Source: Flavobacteriales bacterium (GTDB lineage Bacteria > Bacteroidota > Bacteroidia > Flavobacteriales_D > Sanyastnellaceae). From it: a stretch of 64,000 nt of DNA. Positions 1 to 8,342 of the stretch are shown piece by piece; position 1 is the stretch's first letter, and each line of letters starts with the position of its first letter. The position numbers and the translations under genes are program-made. Location: positions 91,324 to 155,323 of the forward strand of contig JAIXWX010000010.1 of assembly GCA_027491075.1 (NCBI GenBank). Direction: 5' to 3'. The notes beneath the pieces were generated by a model that saw only the letters and a list, made by a program, of their open reading frames with translations, ran no database searches and was not told the DNA's origin.

Positions 1-372
1 CTAAAGAAAATGAAACTTACTAAGGAGGAGTTAGAAGACTTAAAGGGCGATTTAGATACCAATACAAAGTATAATGCTACACCCCCTATAAAACGTAATC
101 AACTAAAATCTTTCAAGCGAGATTGGCTAAATCTATTTATAAGAATTTTGGAAGAGAAAAACGAATCTTCAGCTGCAAGAGAAATGGCAGGTAAAATACT
201 AACTATCAAAAACAGGTGTTTGAATCCTGGTGCTCATTTCAACGAATCACCTCTTTTTAAAGAGGAGATTGAAGAAGCCATTGAAACTGTAATTGAAATC
301 AAAAAAATCATTGCGAACCAGAATGTGAAACTATATGTAAAACGCTGTCAACAGGCAGGGATGAAAATTTAA
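1..372 (+). CDS. Unknown protein, probably the C-terminal part of a longer gene cut by the window edge
   Basis: The frame is open from base 1, so the ATG at position 10 need not be the true start; the visible product is about 120 residues. It is charged and mostly helical, and carries a segment (roughly residues 65-105) with CLNPGAHF followed by an acidic helix. This resembles the helical C-terminal tails of some AAA-type ATPases in defence and accessory loci, but the likeness is from memory and weak. It faces the broken mobile mystery protein B gene tail-to-tail with no recognisable spacer, which suggests an insertion or deletion joined the two. No function is assigned. Confidence 0.5.
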   Translation, partial: LKKMKLTKEELEDLKGDLDTNTKYNATPPIKRNQLKSFKRDWLNLFIRILEEKNESSAAREMAGKILTIKNRCLNPGAHFNESPLFKEEIEEAIETVIEIKKIIANQNVKLYVKRCQQAGMKI

Positions 373-522
373 GTCTGGAATCATTCTGAAGGCTTCCCAT
401 AAACTGAAATGTTCAAATTCATCCAACTCCCCTCGTGTGGAAATGGTGGAAATCAATAACCCTTCCTTCTCCTCTTCGTCAATAGGGGTTTGACCGTTGA
501 GGTGTTCTAAATTCAATCCCAT
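331..522 (-). pseudogene. Truncated mobile mystery protein B (Fic-domain family), N-terminal remnant
   Basis: The first 37 or so codons read like the start of mobile mystery protein B: GQTPIDEEEKEGLLIS and then STRGELDEFE. After about position 412 the similarity stops and the frame runs into unrelated sequence, ending at 331 after 63 codons. Full-length members are near 200 residues and have a Fic (AMPylation-type) domain with an HPFxxGN motif, which is absent here. The start overlaps the stop of the upstream regulator by 10 nt in another frame, the usual coupling of this pair. The reading is that the Fic effector has been lost and only the regulator stays intact. Confidence 0.7.
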
Positions 523-971
523 AAAATCTTTGGCATTTCTTTTTGAATGATTGCAGCCCTTTCTTTTATGGCTTTTTCAATGCGCTTTTTTGAATTGCCT
601 TGATCTTCCAATTTCATGGTAGTGGATGTTCGCATCACAATTTGAGATGCTAAGGCGATAGCTCGTTTTTCAATCAACGCATCTAACGATCCATCATTTG
701 GTATGAATCCATATACCAATTGCATGTCTAAAGCATGAGCAACTTCCCTTAGTGACTTGATAGTAATTGAACCTTCCTTCTCTCTTTTTTCAATGTCCAT
801 CACGCCTTGTTTAGAGATGTTCAACTTGTTTCCGAGCTGCTGCATAGACATACCAATTGCCAAGCGTATGGCTTTTACCCACCCCGTTGGAGGCATCGCT
901 ATTTGCTTTAAAGTCGCAAATCCTCTCATTTTGCTGTTAAGTTGTTGCAGTTGAAGTGATTTTGTATTCAT
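513..971 (-). CDS. Mobile mystery protein A, Xre-type HTH regulator
   Basis: This 152-residue protein matches the mobile mystery protein A family (TIGR02612). The N-terminus LQQLNSKMRGF is followed by PPTGWVKAIRLAIGMSMQQL, which enters a helix-turn-helix at about residues 35-95 (LGNKLNISKQGVMDIEKRE). The second half is a basic helical region. The family is normally paired with the Fic protein mobile mystery B and is often found beside mobile elements; I infer an antitoxin-like or autoregulatory role. Its promoter contains two copies of a 14-bp direct repeat, one over the -7 element, consistent with self-repression. The partner gene downstream is broken. Confidence 0.85.
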   Translation of the reverse strand: MNTKSLQLQQLNSKMRGFATLKQIAMPPTGWVKAIRLAIGMSMQQLGNKLNISKQGVMDIEKREKEGSITIKSLREVAHALDMQLVYGFIPNDGSLDALIEKRAIALASQIVMRTSTTMKLEDQGNSKKRIEKAIKERAAIIQKEMPKILWD

Positions 972-972
972 T

Positions 973-1019
973 AAGTAAAGCTATTAAGTGACAATCACCC
1001 TACAAAAGTAAAGCTATTA
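973..1019. repeat. Pair of 14-bp direct repeats, candidate operator of the mobile mystery A gene
   Basis: AAGTAAAGCTATTA occurs exactly at 973-986 and again at 1006-1019. The copies start 33 bp apart, about three helical turns, so both would face the same side of the DNA. The distal copy overlaps the -7 element of the promoter and the proximal copy sits next to the start codon, a good arrangement for repression by the HTH protein encoded immediately downstream. Confidence 0.6.
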
Positions 1020-1033
1020 CTTTATTTTGCAAA
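1003..1033 (-). promoter_or_regulatory. Promoter of the mobile mystery A gene
   Basis: On the minus strand TTTG (1033-1030) is followed after 19 nt by TACTTTTG (1010-1003), an exact fit to the Bacteroidota consensus TTTG-N19-TANNTTTG. Transcription would start near 996, giving a short leader before the ATG at 971. Confidence 0.7.
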
Positions 1034-1091
1034 TAAAAAGCAAAGATATAGATTGACAATAGCCACTAGGTTGGTGGGACAGTCAGACAAT

Positions 1092-1125
1092 AAAAAAATC
1101 CCCTAGCCTAGGGCTAGAGGATTTT
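1092..1125 (-). terminator. Terminator of the carA-eno transcript
   Basis: An 11-bp stem (ATCCCCTAGCC against GGCTAGAGGAT, one G-T pair) has a 3-nt loop and is followed on the minus strand by a run of seven T. It lies 25 nt past the eno stop codon. Confidence 0.85.
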
Positions 1126-1149
1126 AAGTTTTTGACTATTGCGAATGAA

Positions 1150-2469
<1,320 letters not shown>

Positions 2470-3582
2470 TTAGGCAGTTACTTTCACTGCTTTCATGGCT
2501 TCGATAAATTGATCGAAGAGATAACGCGAATCGTGCGGACCAGCGCTTGCTTCCGGATGGTATTGCACCGAGAATACAGGCTTGTCTTTTAAACGAATAC
2601 CGGCGATGGTATTATCGTTGAGATGTATGTGTGTAATGTCAATGTTGGGATTGTTCTTCACGCTGTCGTGTGAGATCACAAATCCGTGATTCTGCGAGGT
2701 GATTTCGCTCTTTCCTGTGATTAAATTTTTGATCGGATGATTGATGCCGCGGTGTCCATTGAACATTTTTACGGTAGAAAGTCCTTGACTGAGTCCGATT
2801 ATTTGGTGTCCGAGACATATTCCAAAACACGGAATTCCCGTGGCGATGATTTCTTTGAAAAGCTGAATTTGTGCAGGCATGGCTCCTGGATCTCCAGGTC
2901 CGTTGCTGAACATCACTCCGTCGGGTTGAAACGCTAAGATGTCGCTTGTACTGGCATCCATCGGGAATACTTTCAAATAACAGCCTCTCTCTGCTAAGCA
3001 ACGCAGGATGTTTTTCTTCACTCCCAGATCGATGACAGCTACTTTGAATGCGGCATTGGTCTGACCGAAGAAGTAGGCTTCTTGGGTGGCGACTTTGGAA
3101 GAAAGTTCTAATCCGTCCATAGAGGGCACTTTAGCGAGTTGTGCGCGCAGTCCTTCTATGTTTTCTGTATCGGTAGAGATAATGCAATTTTGGGCACCGC
3201 TTTGGCGAATATGACGCACGAGCGCACGGGTATCGATGTCACAAATTCCCACTACGTGGTCTCGAATGAGATAATCTTGAAGGGTACCAGCCCCGCCAAT
3301 GCGGCTTGCTATGTCCGAAAACTTTTTGATGATGATTCCCGAAACCTTGCAGGATTCGCTTTCAATCTCCTCACTGTGTACGCCATAGTTGCCGATATGG
3401 GCAGTAGCCATGACCAATACTTGTCCGTAGTAGGATGGGTCGGTGAATACTTCTTGATAGCCCGTCATTGCGGTGTTGAAGGCGATTTCGCCTGTGGTCG
3501 TACCAACGGCTCCGCATGATTTACCGTGGAATACAGTACCGTCTTGAAGGATCAATACTGCGGGTTGAATAGTTCGAATCAT
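2470..3582 (-). CDS. carA: Carbamoyl-phosphate synthase small (glutaminase) subunit
   Basis: The 370-residue small subunit hydrolyses glutamine and channels ammonia to CarB for carbamoyl phosphate, the precursor of arginine and pyrimidines. Residues 1-150 form the CPSase small-subunit domain (AFNTAMTGYQEV). Residues about 180-365 form a class I glutamine amidotransferase with SNGPGDP, the nucleophile Cys256 in CFGICLGHQ, and the His-Glu pair in VQYHPEA. carB is not in the window. A -7 element lies just 9 nt upstream of the ATG, so the mRNA is nearly leaderless, and the upstream promoter half falls within the heptamer array that begins at 3605. Confidence 0.97.
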   Translation of the reverse strand: MIRTIQPAVLILQDGTVFHGKSCGAVGTTTGEIAFNTAMTGYQEVFTDPSYYGQVLVMATAHIGNYGVHSEEIESESCKVSGIIIKKFSDIASRIGGAGTLQDYLIRDHVVGICDIDTRALVRHIRQSGAQNCIISTDTENIEGLRAQLAKVPSMDGLELSSKVATQEAYFFGQTNAAFKVAVIDLGVKKNILRCLAERGCYLKVFPMDASTSDILAFQPDGVMFSNGPGDPGAMPAQIQLFKEIIATGIPCFGICLGHQIIGLSQGLSTVKMFNGHRGINHPIKNLITGKSEITSQNHGFVISHDSVKNNPNIDITHIHLNDNTIAGIRLKDKPVFSVQYHPEASAGPHDSRYLFDQFIEAMKAVKVTA

Positions 3583-3590
3583 TTGGGGGA

Positions 3591-3598
3591 CGAAGATA
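3591..3598 (-). promoter_or_regulatory. Candidate -7 element of carA
   Basis: TATCTTCG on the minus strand matches TANNTTTG with one change; the same octamer occurs ahead of fabD. The -33 position would be near 3618-3621, inside the heptamer array, and shows no clear TTG. Confidence 0.45.
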
Positions 3599-3604
3599 GG
3601 ACGA

Positions 3605-3744
3605 GAAATTGGAATTTAGAATTTGGAGATTAGAAATTAGAGATTAGAGTTTAGAATTTAGAGTTTAGAATTTAGAGTTTAGAATTTAGAGATTGGAGTT
3701 TAGAGATTGGAATTTAGAGTTTGGAGTTTGGAGTTTGGAGTTCT
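3605..3744 (+). repeat. Tandem heptamer array, left arm (GARWTTR units, + orientation)
   Basis: Twenty contiguous 7-bp units start at 3605 with no gaps. The first nineteen all fit GARWTTR: variation is limited to unit positions 3 (A/G), 4 (A/T) and 7 (A/G). Forms seen include GAGTTTA, GAATTTA, GAGATTG, GAGATTA, GAAATTA, GAATTTG and GAGTTTG. The last unit (GAGTTCT, 3738-3744) runs into the stop codon of the four-helix-bundle gene. The array is the inverted counterpart of the one at 4175-4321. Confidence 0.95.
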
Positions 3745-4093
3745 ATTTTGTGTTTTTTGCTATCAGGCCTCGGAGTAGTTTGCTAATAAGTTCTAGAAGT
3801 TCATTTATCTCTGCGAAAGGTGGAGTCGGAGCTGTAGTGAATAAATGCAGCATATCTAATAGAGCTTCTACTTCTCGAAGGGAGCCGTTAGCCATGACAA
3901 AGAAATGCTTTTGGTCTTTAGCAGTAGATCGTCCAGATCCTTCAGCTATGTTTAAAGCCACACTTAATGCCGCTCTGCCAAGTTGATCCTTAAAGTAAAG
4001 AGGCAAGCTTCCTCCATTATTTTTTATAATGGACAGGCATTGCATGTTTAGTTCTTTAGCTTTTTGATACGCTACTAGGTTTTTGAAATGCAT
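3743..4093 (-). CDS. Four-helix-bundle protein (23S rRNA intervening-sequence / S23 family)
   Basis: This 116-residue protein matches the S23 four-helix-bundle family (TIGR02436), normally 110-125 residues. Typical motifs are LVAYQKAKEL in helix 1, QLGRAALSVALNIAEGSGR across helices 1-2, and FFVMANGSLREVEALLDM in helix 3. Relatives are encoded in 23S rRNA intervening sequences, and the Avd accessory protein of diversity-generating retroelements has the same pentameric fold with a basic surface. The function of stand-alone copies is unknown; nucleic-acid binding is an inference. No reverse transcriptase or rRNA gene is nearby. Inverted heptamer arrays enclose the gene. Confidence 0.9.
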   Translation of the reverse strand: MHFKNLVAYQKAKELNMQCLSIIKNNGGSLPLYFKDQLGRAALSVALNIAEGSGRSTAKDQKHFFVMANGSLREVEALLDMLHLFTTAPTPPFAEINELLELISKLLRGLIAKNTK

Positions 4094-4137
4094 AGCATCA
4101 AAATTAACCCGGCATCTTCAAAAACGTCTCTTATAAA

Positions 4138-4158
4138 TTATTCGAGTCATTCGAATAA
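4138..4158. repeat. 8-bp inverted repeat upstream of the S23-like gene
   Basis: TTATTCGA and TCGAATAA are perfect complements separated by GTCAT, 45 bp upstream of the ATG and 16 bp inside the right heptamer array. It could be an operator or an RNA hairpin in the leader. Confidence 0.5.
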
Positions 4159-4174
4159 AATATTCCCCCATCTC

Positions 4175-4321
4175 CAATCTCTAAACTCTAAACTCCAAAT
4201 TCTAAACTCCAAACTCTAAACTCCAATCTCTAAATTCTAAACTCTAATTTCTAAACTCTAAATTCTAAACTCTAATTTCTAAACTCTAAATTCTAAATTC
4301 TAATCTCTAGACTCCAGACTC
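4175..4321 (-). repeat. Tandem heptamer array, right arm (same unit, opposite orientation)
   Basis: Twenty-one contiguous 7-bp units read GARWTTR on the minus strand. Nineteen fit the consensus exactly; the two outermost (4308-4321) are variants with C at position 5. The same three unit positions vary as in the left arm, but the order of unit types differs, so the arms are related by unit alphabet and not as a simple copy. A degenerate further unit lies just inside, at 4168-4174. Confidence 0.95.
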
Positions 4322-4323
4322 AT

Positions 4324-4818
4324 TTATTTCCACCCGCAAATAATCCCCCCCATAATCATCAACGTAATGCACCAGTATCCTGTGTGGATGGCGATGTATT
4401 TGAAGGATTTTCTTTCGAAGATAGCGTTGAGGCCGAGGATTGGGAGCGCGAGGAAGAGGCCGAAGAAGAAACCGTGGAAGGCGCCGTGTTTGAAAGTGCG
4501 GAAATTGTTGCCGTACTTGACCATGAAGTCTTTGAGGTAAACATCAACTGGGGAATTGTCAACTCCGTAACCGGGTTCGCCCATGAGTGTTGATTGAATG
4601 TGATTTTGGTGGATTACCAAATAAGGCGTTATGAATGCGAGGAGGAAGCTCAGGATAAAAGAGAAGATGAGGATTTTGATGAAACTGCCTTTTTTGAGGT
4701 CCTCTTCGGTGAGTCCGGCTGCTGCTTGCCATTGTTTGCCGAAAACTTTATTGCTGTACCAAATGAAGCCAATGAGGGTGGGCACGAGGGCCGCGACGAG
4801 GATTGCAATGAAATTCAT
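4324..4818 (-). CDS. DUF1761 family membrane protein
   Basis: This 164-residue integral membrane protein matches the DUF1761 family. It begins MNFIAILVAALVPTLIGFIW, which is the first membrane helix and contains the family's FIWY turn. Hydrophobic helices follow near residues 47-70, 113-130 and 142-161, with VFGKQWQAAAGLTEEDL as the loop after helix 1. The family is widespread in Bacteroidota and has no established function. The gene is separated from rplQ by a terminator and probably has its own transcript; its stop codon lies 2 bp from the right heptamer array. Confidence 0.85.
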   Translation of the reverse strand: MNFIAILVAALVPTLIGFIWYSNKVFGKQWQAAAGLTEEDLKKGSFIKILIFSFILSFLLAFITPYLVIHQNHIQSTLMGEPGYGVDNSPVDVYLKDFMVKYGNNFRTFKHGAFHGFFFGLFLALPILGLNAIFERKSFKYIAIHTGYWCITLMIMGGIICGWK

Positions 4819-4851
4819 AATGTTAGTGGTTTAGTGATGCCCAAACATAAA

Positions 4852-4888
4852 CAAAAAAACCGCTTCCTTTGAGGGGAAACGGTTTTTC
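4852..4888 (-). terminator. Terminator of the ribosomal-protein transcript after rplQ
   Basis: AAAACCGCTTCC and GGGGAAACGGTTTT form a 12-13 bp stem with a short loop and one mismatch. A run of seven T follows on the minus strand, and an opposite T-run makes it potentially bidirectional. It lies 22 nt past the rplQ stop. Confidence 0.85.
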
Positions 4889-4909
4889 ATATCTTGAGAT
4901 GGGTGATGC

Positions 4910-5461
4910 TTATTCAGCAGATCCTTCGTCGGTCTTCTTCTTGGTAGCGCGCTTTGCTTTTGGCTTTGCTTCTACTTCTGGAGTTGCTTCTGAAGAAGTT
5001 TCAGTTGCTGCAGCTTCTACAGTTCCTTCCTCTTTCTTCTTTGCACCACCGCGACGTGTGCGCTTCTTAGCAGATGCCTTTTCAGCCTCCTTGCCATAGA
5101 TGGTATTGAAGTCAACCAATTCGATAAGACAAGTTTCAGCGCTATCTCCAGGGCGGTATCCAGTGCGGATGATACGCGTGTATCCTCCTGGTCTGTCATT
5201 CACCTTTGGAGCCACTTCTCTGAAGAGCTCAGTTACCGCGTATTTGTCCTTCAAGTAGCTGAATACAGTACGGCGGTTGTGAGTGCTATCCGTCTTTGAT
5301 TTTGTAATCAATGGTTCGATGTACTTTCTCAACGCTTTTGCTTTCGCCAAAGTGGTGTTGATGCGCTTGTGCTCGATCAAAGAGCAAGCGAGGTTCGACA
5401 AGAGAGCCTGACGGTGTTCAGCTCTTCTTCCTAAGTGGTTTATTGTTCTACCGTGTCTCAT
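4910..5461 (-). CDS. rplQ: Ribosomal protein bL17 with extended tail
   Basis: bL17 is a 50S protein close to the peptide exit tunnel. The core (residues 1-120; [20 protein letters not shown]) is normal, and [20 protein letters not shown] marks its end. Residues about 125-183 are an extra low-complexity tail rich in Lys, Arg, Ala and Glu, making the protein 183 residues against about 127 in E. coli. Such tails are common in Bacteroidota and are probably disordered and rRNA-contacting. It is the last gene of the alpha block, 42 nt after rpoA. Confidence 0.97.
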   Translation of the reverse strand: MRHGRTINHLGRRAEHRQALLSNLACSLIEHKRINTTLAKAKALRKYIEPLITKSKTDSTHNRRTVFSYLKDKYAVTELFREVAPKVNDRPGGYTRIIRTGYRPGDSAETCLIELVDFNTIYGKEAEKASAKKRTRRGGAKKKEEGTVEAAATETSSEATPEVEAKPKAKRATKKKTDEGSAE

Positions 5462-5503
5462 TTTCGTGTTCTGCTACAATCCCGTTTATGTGGGGATTAA
5501 AAA

Positions 5504-6496
5504 TTAATCTCTGTCAAGTTTGTATTTAGCAACCTGCATTCCGAACTGCAAGCCTTTACCTTCCACGAGTTCTTCCAATTCAGTAAGTGATTTTTTACCG
5601 AAGTTTCTGAACTTCAACAAGTCGTTCTTATTGAAAGAAACGAGGTCACCGAGTGTTTCGATATCTGCAGCTTTCAAGCAATTCAAAGCTCTCACGCTGA
5701 GGTCCATGTCCACCAACTTGGTCTTGAGAAGTTGTCTCATGTGCAAGCTGCTCTCATCGAACTCTTCTACTTCCTTCTTCGCTTCCGTTTCGAGAGTGAT
5801 TCTCTCGTCACTGAATAGCATGAAGTGGTGGATGAGGATTTTGGCAGCCTCTTGAAGGGCATTTTTAGGAGAAATCGATCCATCTCCTTGGATTTCGAGG
5901 ATAAGTTTCTCGTAGTCCGTTTTCTGTTCAACGCGGTAGTTCTCCACGCTGTACTTCACGTTTCGGATCGGAGTGAAAACCGAGTCGATGAAGATAGTAC
6001 CTACAGGAGCGCTGCTGGTTCTGTTCTCTTCAGCTGGACGATATCCACGACCTTTTCCGATGGTCATATCGATTTTGATCTTCACTTTGGGATCCATGTT
6101 GCAGATCACCAAATCAGGGTTCAATACTTGAAATGCAGTAGTGAAGTTGCTGATATCACCAGCTTTGAATTGGTCTTGGCCAGTGATATTGATAACTACT
6201 TTTTCGTAGTCAGTATTTTCGATTTGTCTTTTGAAACGCGCTTGTTTCAAGTTCAAAACGATTTCGGTCACATCTTCCACCACCCCTTTGATAGTGCTGA
6301 ATTCATGGTCCACACCTTCGATGCGGATAGACGTGATGGCAAAGCCCTCGAGGGAAGAAAGAAGAATTCTTCTGAGCGCGTTACCTACAGTGATTCCAAA
6401 GCCCGGTTCTAGTGGGCGGAATTCGAACGACCCTGTGAAGTCGTTGCTTTCCAGCATCACGACCTTATCCGGTTTAACGAAATCTAGAATAGCCAT
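5504..6496 (-). CDS. rpoA: RNA polymerase alpha subunit
   Basis: The 330-residue alpha subunit dimerises to nucleate assembly of RNA polymerase. The N-terminal domain (1 to about 235) has [18 protein letters not shown], the beta-contacting region, and [17 protein letters not shown] linker leads to the C-terminal domain (about 250-330) with two helix-hairpin-helix motifs ([32 protein letters not shown]) that contact UP elements and activators. Such contact is relevant to the activator-type promoters proposed later in this window. It lies between rpsD and rplQ, with 26 and 42 nt spacers. Confidence 0.98.
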   Translation of the reverse strand: MAILDFVKPDKVVMLESNDFTGSFEFRPLEPGFGITVGNALRRILLSSLEGFAITSIRIEGVDHEFSTIKGVVEDVTEIVLNLKQARFKRQIENTDYEKVVINITGQDQFKAGDISNFTTAFQVLNPDLVICNMDPKVKIKIDMTIGKGRGYRPAEENRTSSAPVGTIFIDSVFTPIRNVKYSVENYRVEQKTDYEKLILEIQGDGSISPKNALQEAAKILIHHFMLFSDERITLETEAKKEVEEFDESSLHMRQLLKTKLVDMDLSVRALNCLKAADIETLGDLVSFNKNDLLKFRNFGKKSLTELEELVEGKGLQFGMQVAKYKLDRD

Positions 6497-6522
6497 TGAA
6501 TGGTTTATGTGTTTTTTATTTA

Positions 6523-7125
6523 TTACTTAGAGTACAACTCGACGATCAACTGTTCCTTGATGTTTTCAGGGATCTGAACACGCTCAGGATAGTTGATAAA
6601 GATTCCTTGCTTATCGCTATCGTTCCAATCCAACCAGTCGAACTTCTTGCGGTTTGCAAGCGCGAGCGTGATGGTAGGGAGTGATTTGCTTCTTTCGCGC
6701 ACGGCGATACGATCGCCTGGGCGTAATTGGTAAGAAGGGATATTTACAACGTTACCATTCACCGTGATGTGGCTGTGGCTTACGAGCTGACGAGCAGACA
6801 TTCTAGAAGGGGCTACACCTAGGCGGAAAACGGTGTTATCCAGGCGAGCTTCGCAGAGCGCCAATAGGATTTCACCAGTAACACCTGGACGAGCAGAAGC
6901 CTTTTTGTAAAGGTTCGAGAATTGTCTTTCAAGAATACCGTATGTGTATTTTGCTTTTTGCTTTTCAGCAAGCTGAGTCGCGTATTCTGATTGCTTCGCG
7001 CGCTTCTTGTTTGGACCGTGTTGTCCGGGAGGATAATTGCGTTTCTCCAATCCTTTGTCAGGACCGTAGATTGCTTCACGGAATTTGCGGGCGATTTTTG
7101 TTTTTGGACCTGTATACCTAGCCAT
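6523..7125 (-). CDS. rpsD: Ribosomal protein uS4
   Basis: uS4 (200 residues) binds the five-way junction of 16S rRNA helix 16-18 and initiates 30S body assembly. The N-terminus [21 protein letters not shown] lacks the four cysteines of the zinc-binding form, so this is the Cys-free version. The S4 RNA-binding domain spans about residues 92-155 ([20 protein letters not shown], then HITVNG). In many bacteria uS4 also autoregulates the alpha operon; no regulatory structure is visible here. rpsK is 31 nt upstream. Confidence 0.98.
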   Translation of the reverse strand: MARYTGPKTKIARKFREAIYGPDKGLEKRNYPPGQHGPNKKRAKQSEYATQLAEKQKAKYTYGILERQFSNLYKKASARPGVTGEILLALCEARLDNTVFRLGVAPSRMSARQLVSHSHITVNGNVVNIPSYQLRPGDRIAVRERSKSLPTITLALANRKKFDWLDWNDSDKQGIFINYPERVQIPENIKEQLIVELYSK

Positions 7126-7156
7126 TTTCTATTTGAATGGTTGTGAGTTGTGCTTA

Positions 7157-7543
7157 TTAGATTCTTCTTGCTTTCGGTGGACGGCAACCATTGTGAGGAA
7201 GTGGAGTGGTATCGACAATTTCTGTCACTTCTACACCAGTGCTGTGGATGGTACGGATTGCAGATTCACGACCTGCACCAGGACCCTTCACGAAAACTTT
7301 TACTTTGCGGAGGCCGAGTTCGTAAGCTTCCTTTGTTGCTTGTTCAGCGGCAAGCTGAGCAGCGTAGGGAGTGTTCTTCTTCGAACCGCGGAATCCCATC
7401 TTACCAGCAGAAGACCAAGAGATAACTTGTCCGCTGTTGTTGGTAAGGCTGATGATGATGTTGTTGAATGTAGATTGCACGTGTGCTTGACCTACTGCTT
7501 CTACAAGTACATTCTTCTTTTTCTTCTTTTCTACTTTAGCCAT
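7157..7543 (-). CDS. rpsK: Ribosomal protein uS11
   Basis: uS11 (128 residues) sits on the 30S platform at the mRNA exit side. After a lysine-rich start (KVEKKKKKN) come the family motifs [30 protein letters not shown] and the C-terminal [16 protein letters not shown], all at normal spacing. It is 25 nt downstream of rpsM. Confidence 0.98.
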   Translation of the reverse strand: MAKVEKKKKKNVLVEAVGQAHVQSTFNNIIISLTNNSGQVISWSSAGKMGFRGSKKNTPYAAQLAAEQATKEAYELGLRKVKVFVKGPGAGRESAIRTIHSTGVEVTEIVDTTPLPHNGCRPPKARRI

Positions 7544-7568
7544 GTCTTTTGTGCTTAGCAGCTATTTA

Positions 7569-7946
7569 TTATTTAACGGCTTTTTTCTTGTTGGCAACTG
7601 TCTTACGCTTACCCTTACGAGTACGTGAGTTGTTCTTTGTAGACTGTCCACGTACAGGAAGACCTACACGGTGACGCACTCCACGGTAGCAACCGATGTC
7701 CATAAGGCGCTTGATGCTCATTTGAACTTCAGAGCGGAGAGCTCCTTCTACTTTAATTTCGTTGGTTATGGTACCACGGATTTTAGAAAGATCGTCGTCA
7801 TTCCAATCCTGTACTTTCTTGTTTACATCAATACCGTTGTCGATAAGGATTCGACGAGCGGTGCTGCGTCCGATTCCGAAGATGTAGGTGAGTCCGATTT
7901 CACCTCTTTTCTTACGCGGTAAGTCGATACCTGCTATTCTTGCCAT
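7569..7946 (-). CDS. rpsM: Ribosomal protein uS13
   Basis: uS13 (125 residues) forms inter-subunit bridges in the 30S head and contacts P-site tRNA through its basic tail. The start [20 protein letters not shown], the HhH region [11 protein letters not shown] and the signature [16 protein letters not shown] followed by a Lys/Arg-rich tail are all present. The 43-nt gap to rpmJ upstream is one of the two longest gaps in the ribosomal block. Confidence 0.98.
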   Translation of the reverse strand: MARIAGIDLPRKKRGEIGLTYIFGIGRSTARRILIDNGIDVNKKVQDWNDDDLSKIRGTITNEIKVEGALRSEVQMSIKRLMDIGCYRGVRHRVGLPVRGQSTKNNSRTRKGKRKTVANKKKAVK

Positions 7947-7989
7947 TTTTCAAATATGGTTATAGTCCACTCCAAGAGGAGTGATTAAT

Positions 7990-8106
7990 TTATCCTTGTC
8001 TTTGTTTGAACTTTGGGTTCTTCTTGTTAATCACATAAAGCTTTCCCTTTCTGCTCACGATTTTGCAGTCAGCAGAGCGCTTTTTCAATGATGCACGTAC
8101 TTTCAT
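7990..8106 (-). CDS. rpmJ: Ribosomal protein bL36, Cys-poor form
   Basis: This 38-codon gene translates as [14 protein letters not shown], then [20 protein letters not shown]. It is too short for ordinary ORF length cut-offs but its place between infA and rpsM is the standard one. The zinc ligands of the C+ form (CxxC, C, H) are reduced to a single Cys, so this is the zinc-free type usual in Bacteroidota. bL36 stabilises the 23S rRNA core of the large subunit at a late stage of assembly. Confidence 0.97.
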   Translation of the reverse strand: MKVRASLKKRSADCKIVSRKGKLYVINKKNPKFKQRQG

Positions 8107-8120
8107 GGTCGTTCAAATAA

Positions 8121-8339
8121 TTATTTATAACGGAAGCTTATCCTTCCTTTTGTCAAATCATACGGTGACATTTCCACCTTCACTTTGTCTCCTGGCAGGA
8201 TACGGATGTAGTGCATTCGCATCTTTCCGGAGATATGGGCAATAATAACGTGTCCATTTTCCAACTCCACGCGGAACATTGCATTTGACAATGCTTCCAC
8301 GATTGTTCCATCTAACTCTATTGACGTCTGTTTTGCCAT
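8121..8339 (-). CDS. infA: Translation initiation factor IF-1
   Basis: IF-1 (72 residues) is a single OB-fold protein that occupies the 30S A site during initiation. The sequence [20 protein letters not shown], then [20 protein letters not shown] and [20 protein letters not shown], matches the family from end to end. It lies 3 nt after map and 14 nt before rpmJ. Confidence 0.98.
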   Translation of the reverse strand: MAKQTSIELDGTIVEALSNAMFRVELENGHVIIAHISGKMRMHYIRILPGDKVKVEMSPYDLTKGRISFRYK

Positions 8340-8342
8340 ATA

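Larger units (their letters stand above)
3605..4321. other. 717-bp unit: S23-like gene bounded by inverted heptamer arrays
   Basis: Two arrays of the same degenerate heptamer, 140 and 147 bp long, stand in opposite orientation around a single gene and fill the whole space between the carA promoter and the DUF1761 stop codon (2 bp away). Each strand could fold into a very long imperfect hairpin. There is no transposase, no recognised terminal repeat of an IS family and no visible target-site duplication. The unit looks like a self-contained cassette, but mobility is only inferred. Confidence 0.55.

Noticed and set aside
3743..4093. Diversity-generating retroelement accessory gene (avd)
   Set aside because: The fold family fits, but no reverse transcriptase, template repeat or variable repeat is visible, so only the four-helix-bundle family is claimed.
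3605..4321. Possible CRISPR array
   Set aside because: Units are 7 bp with no unique spacers, and no cas genes are near.
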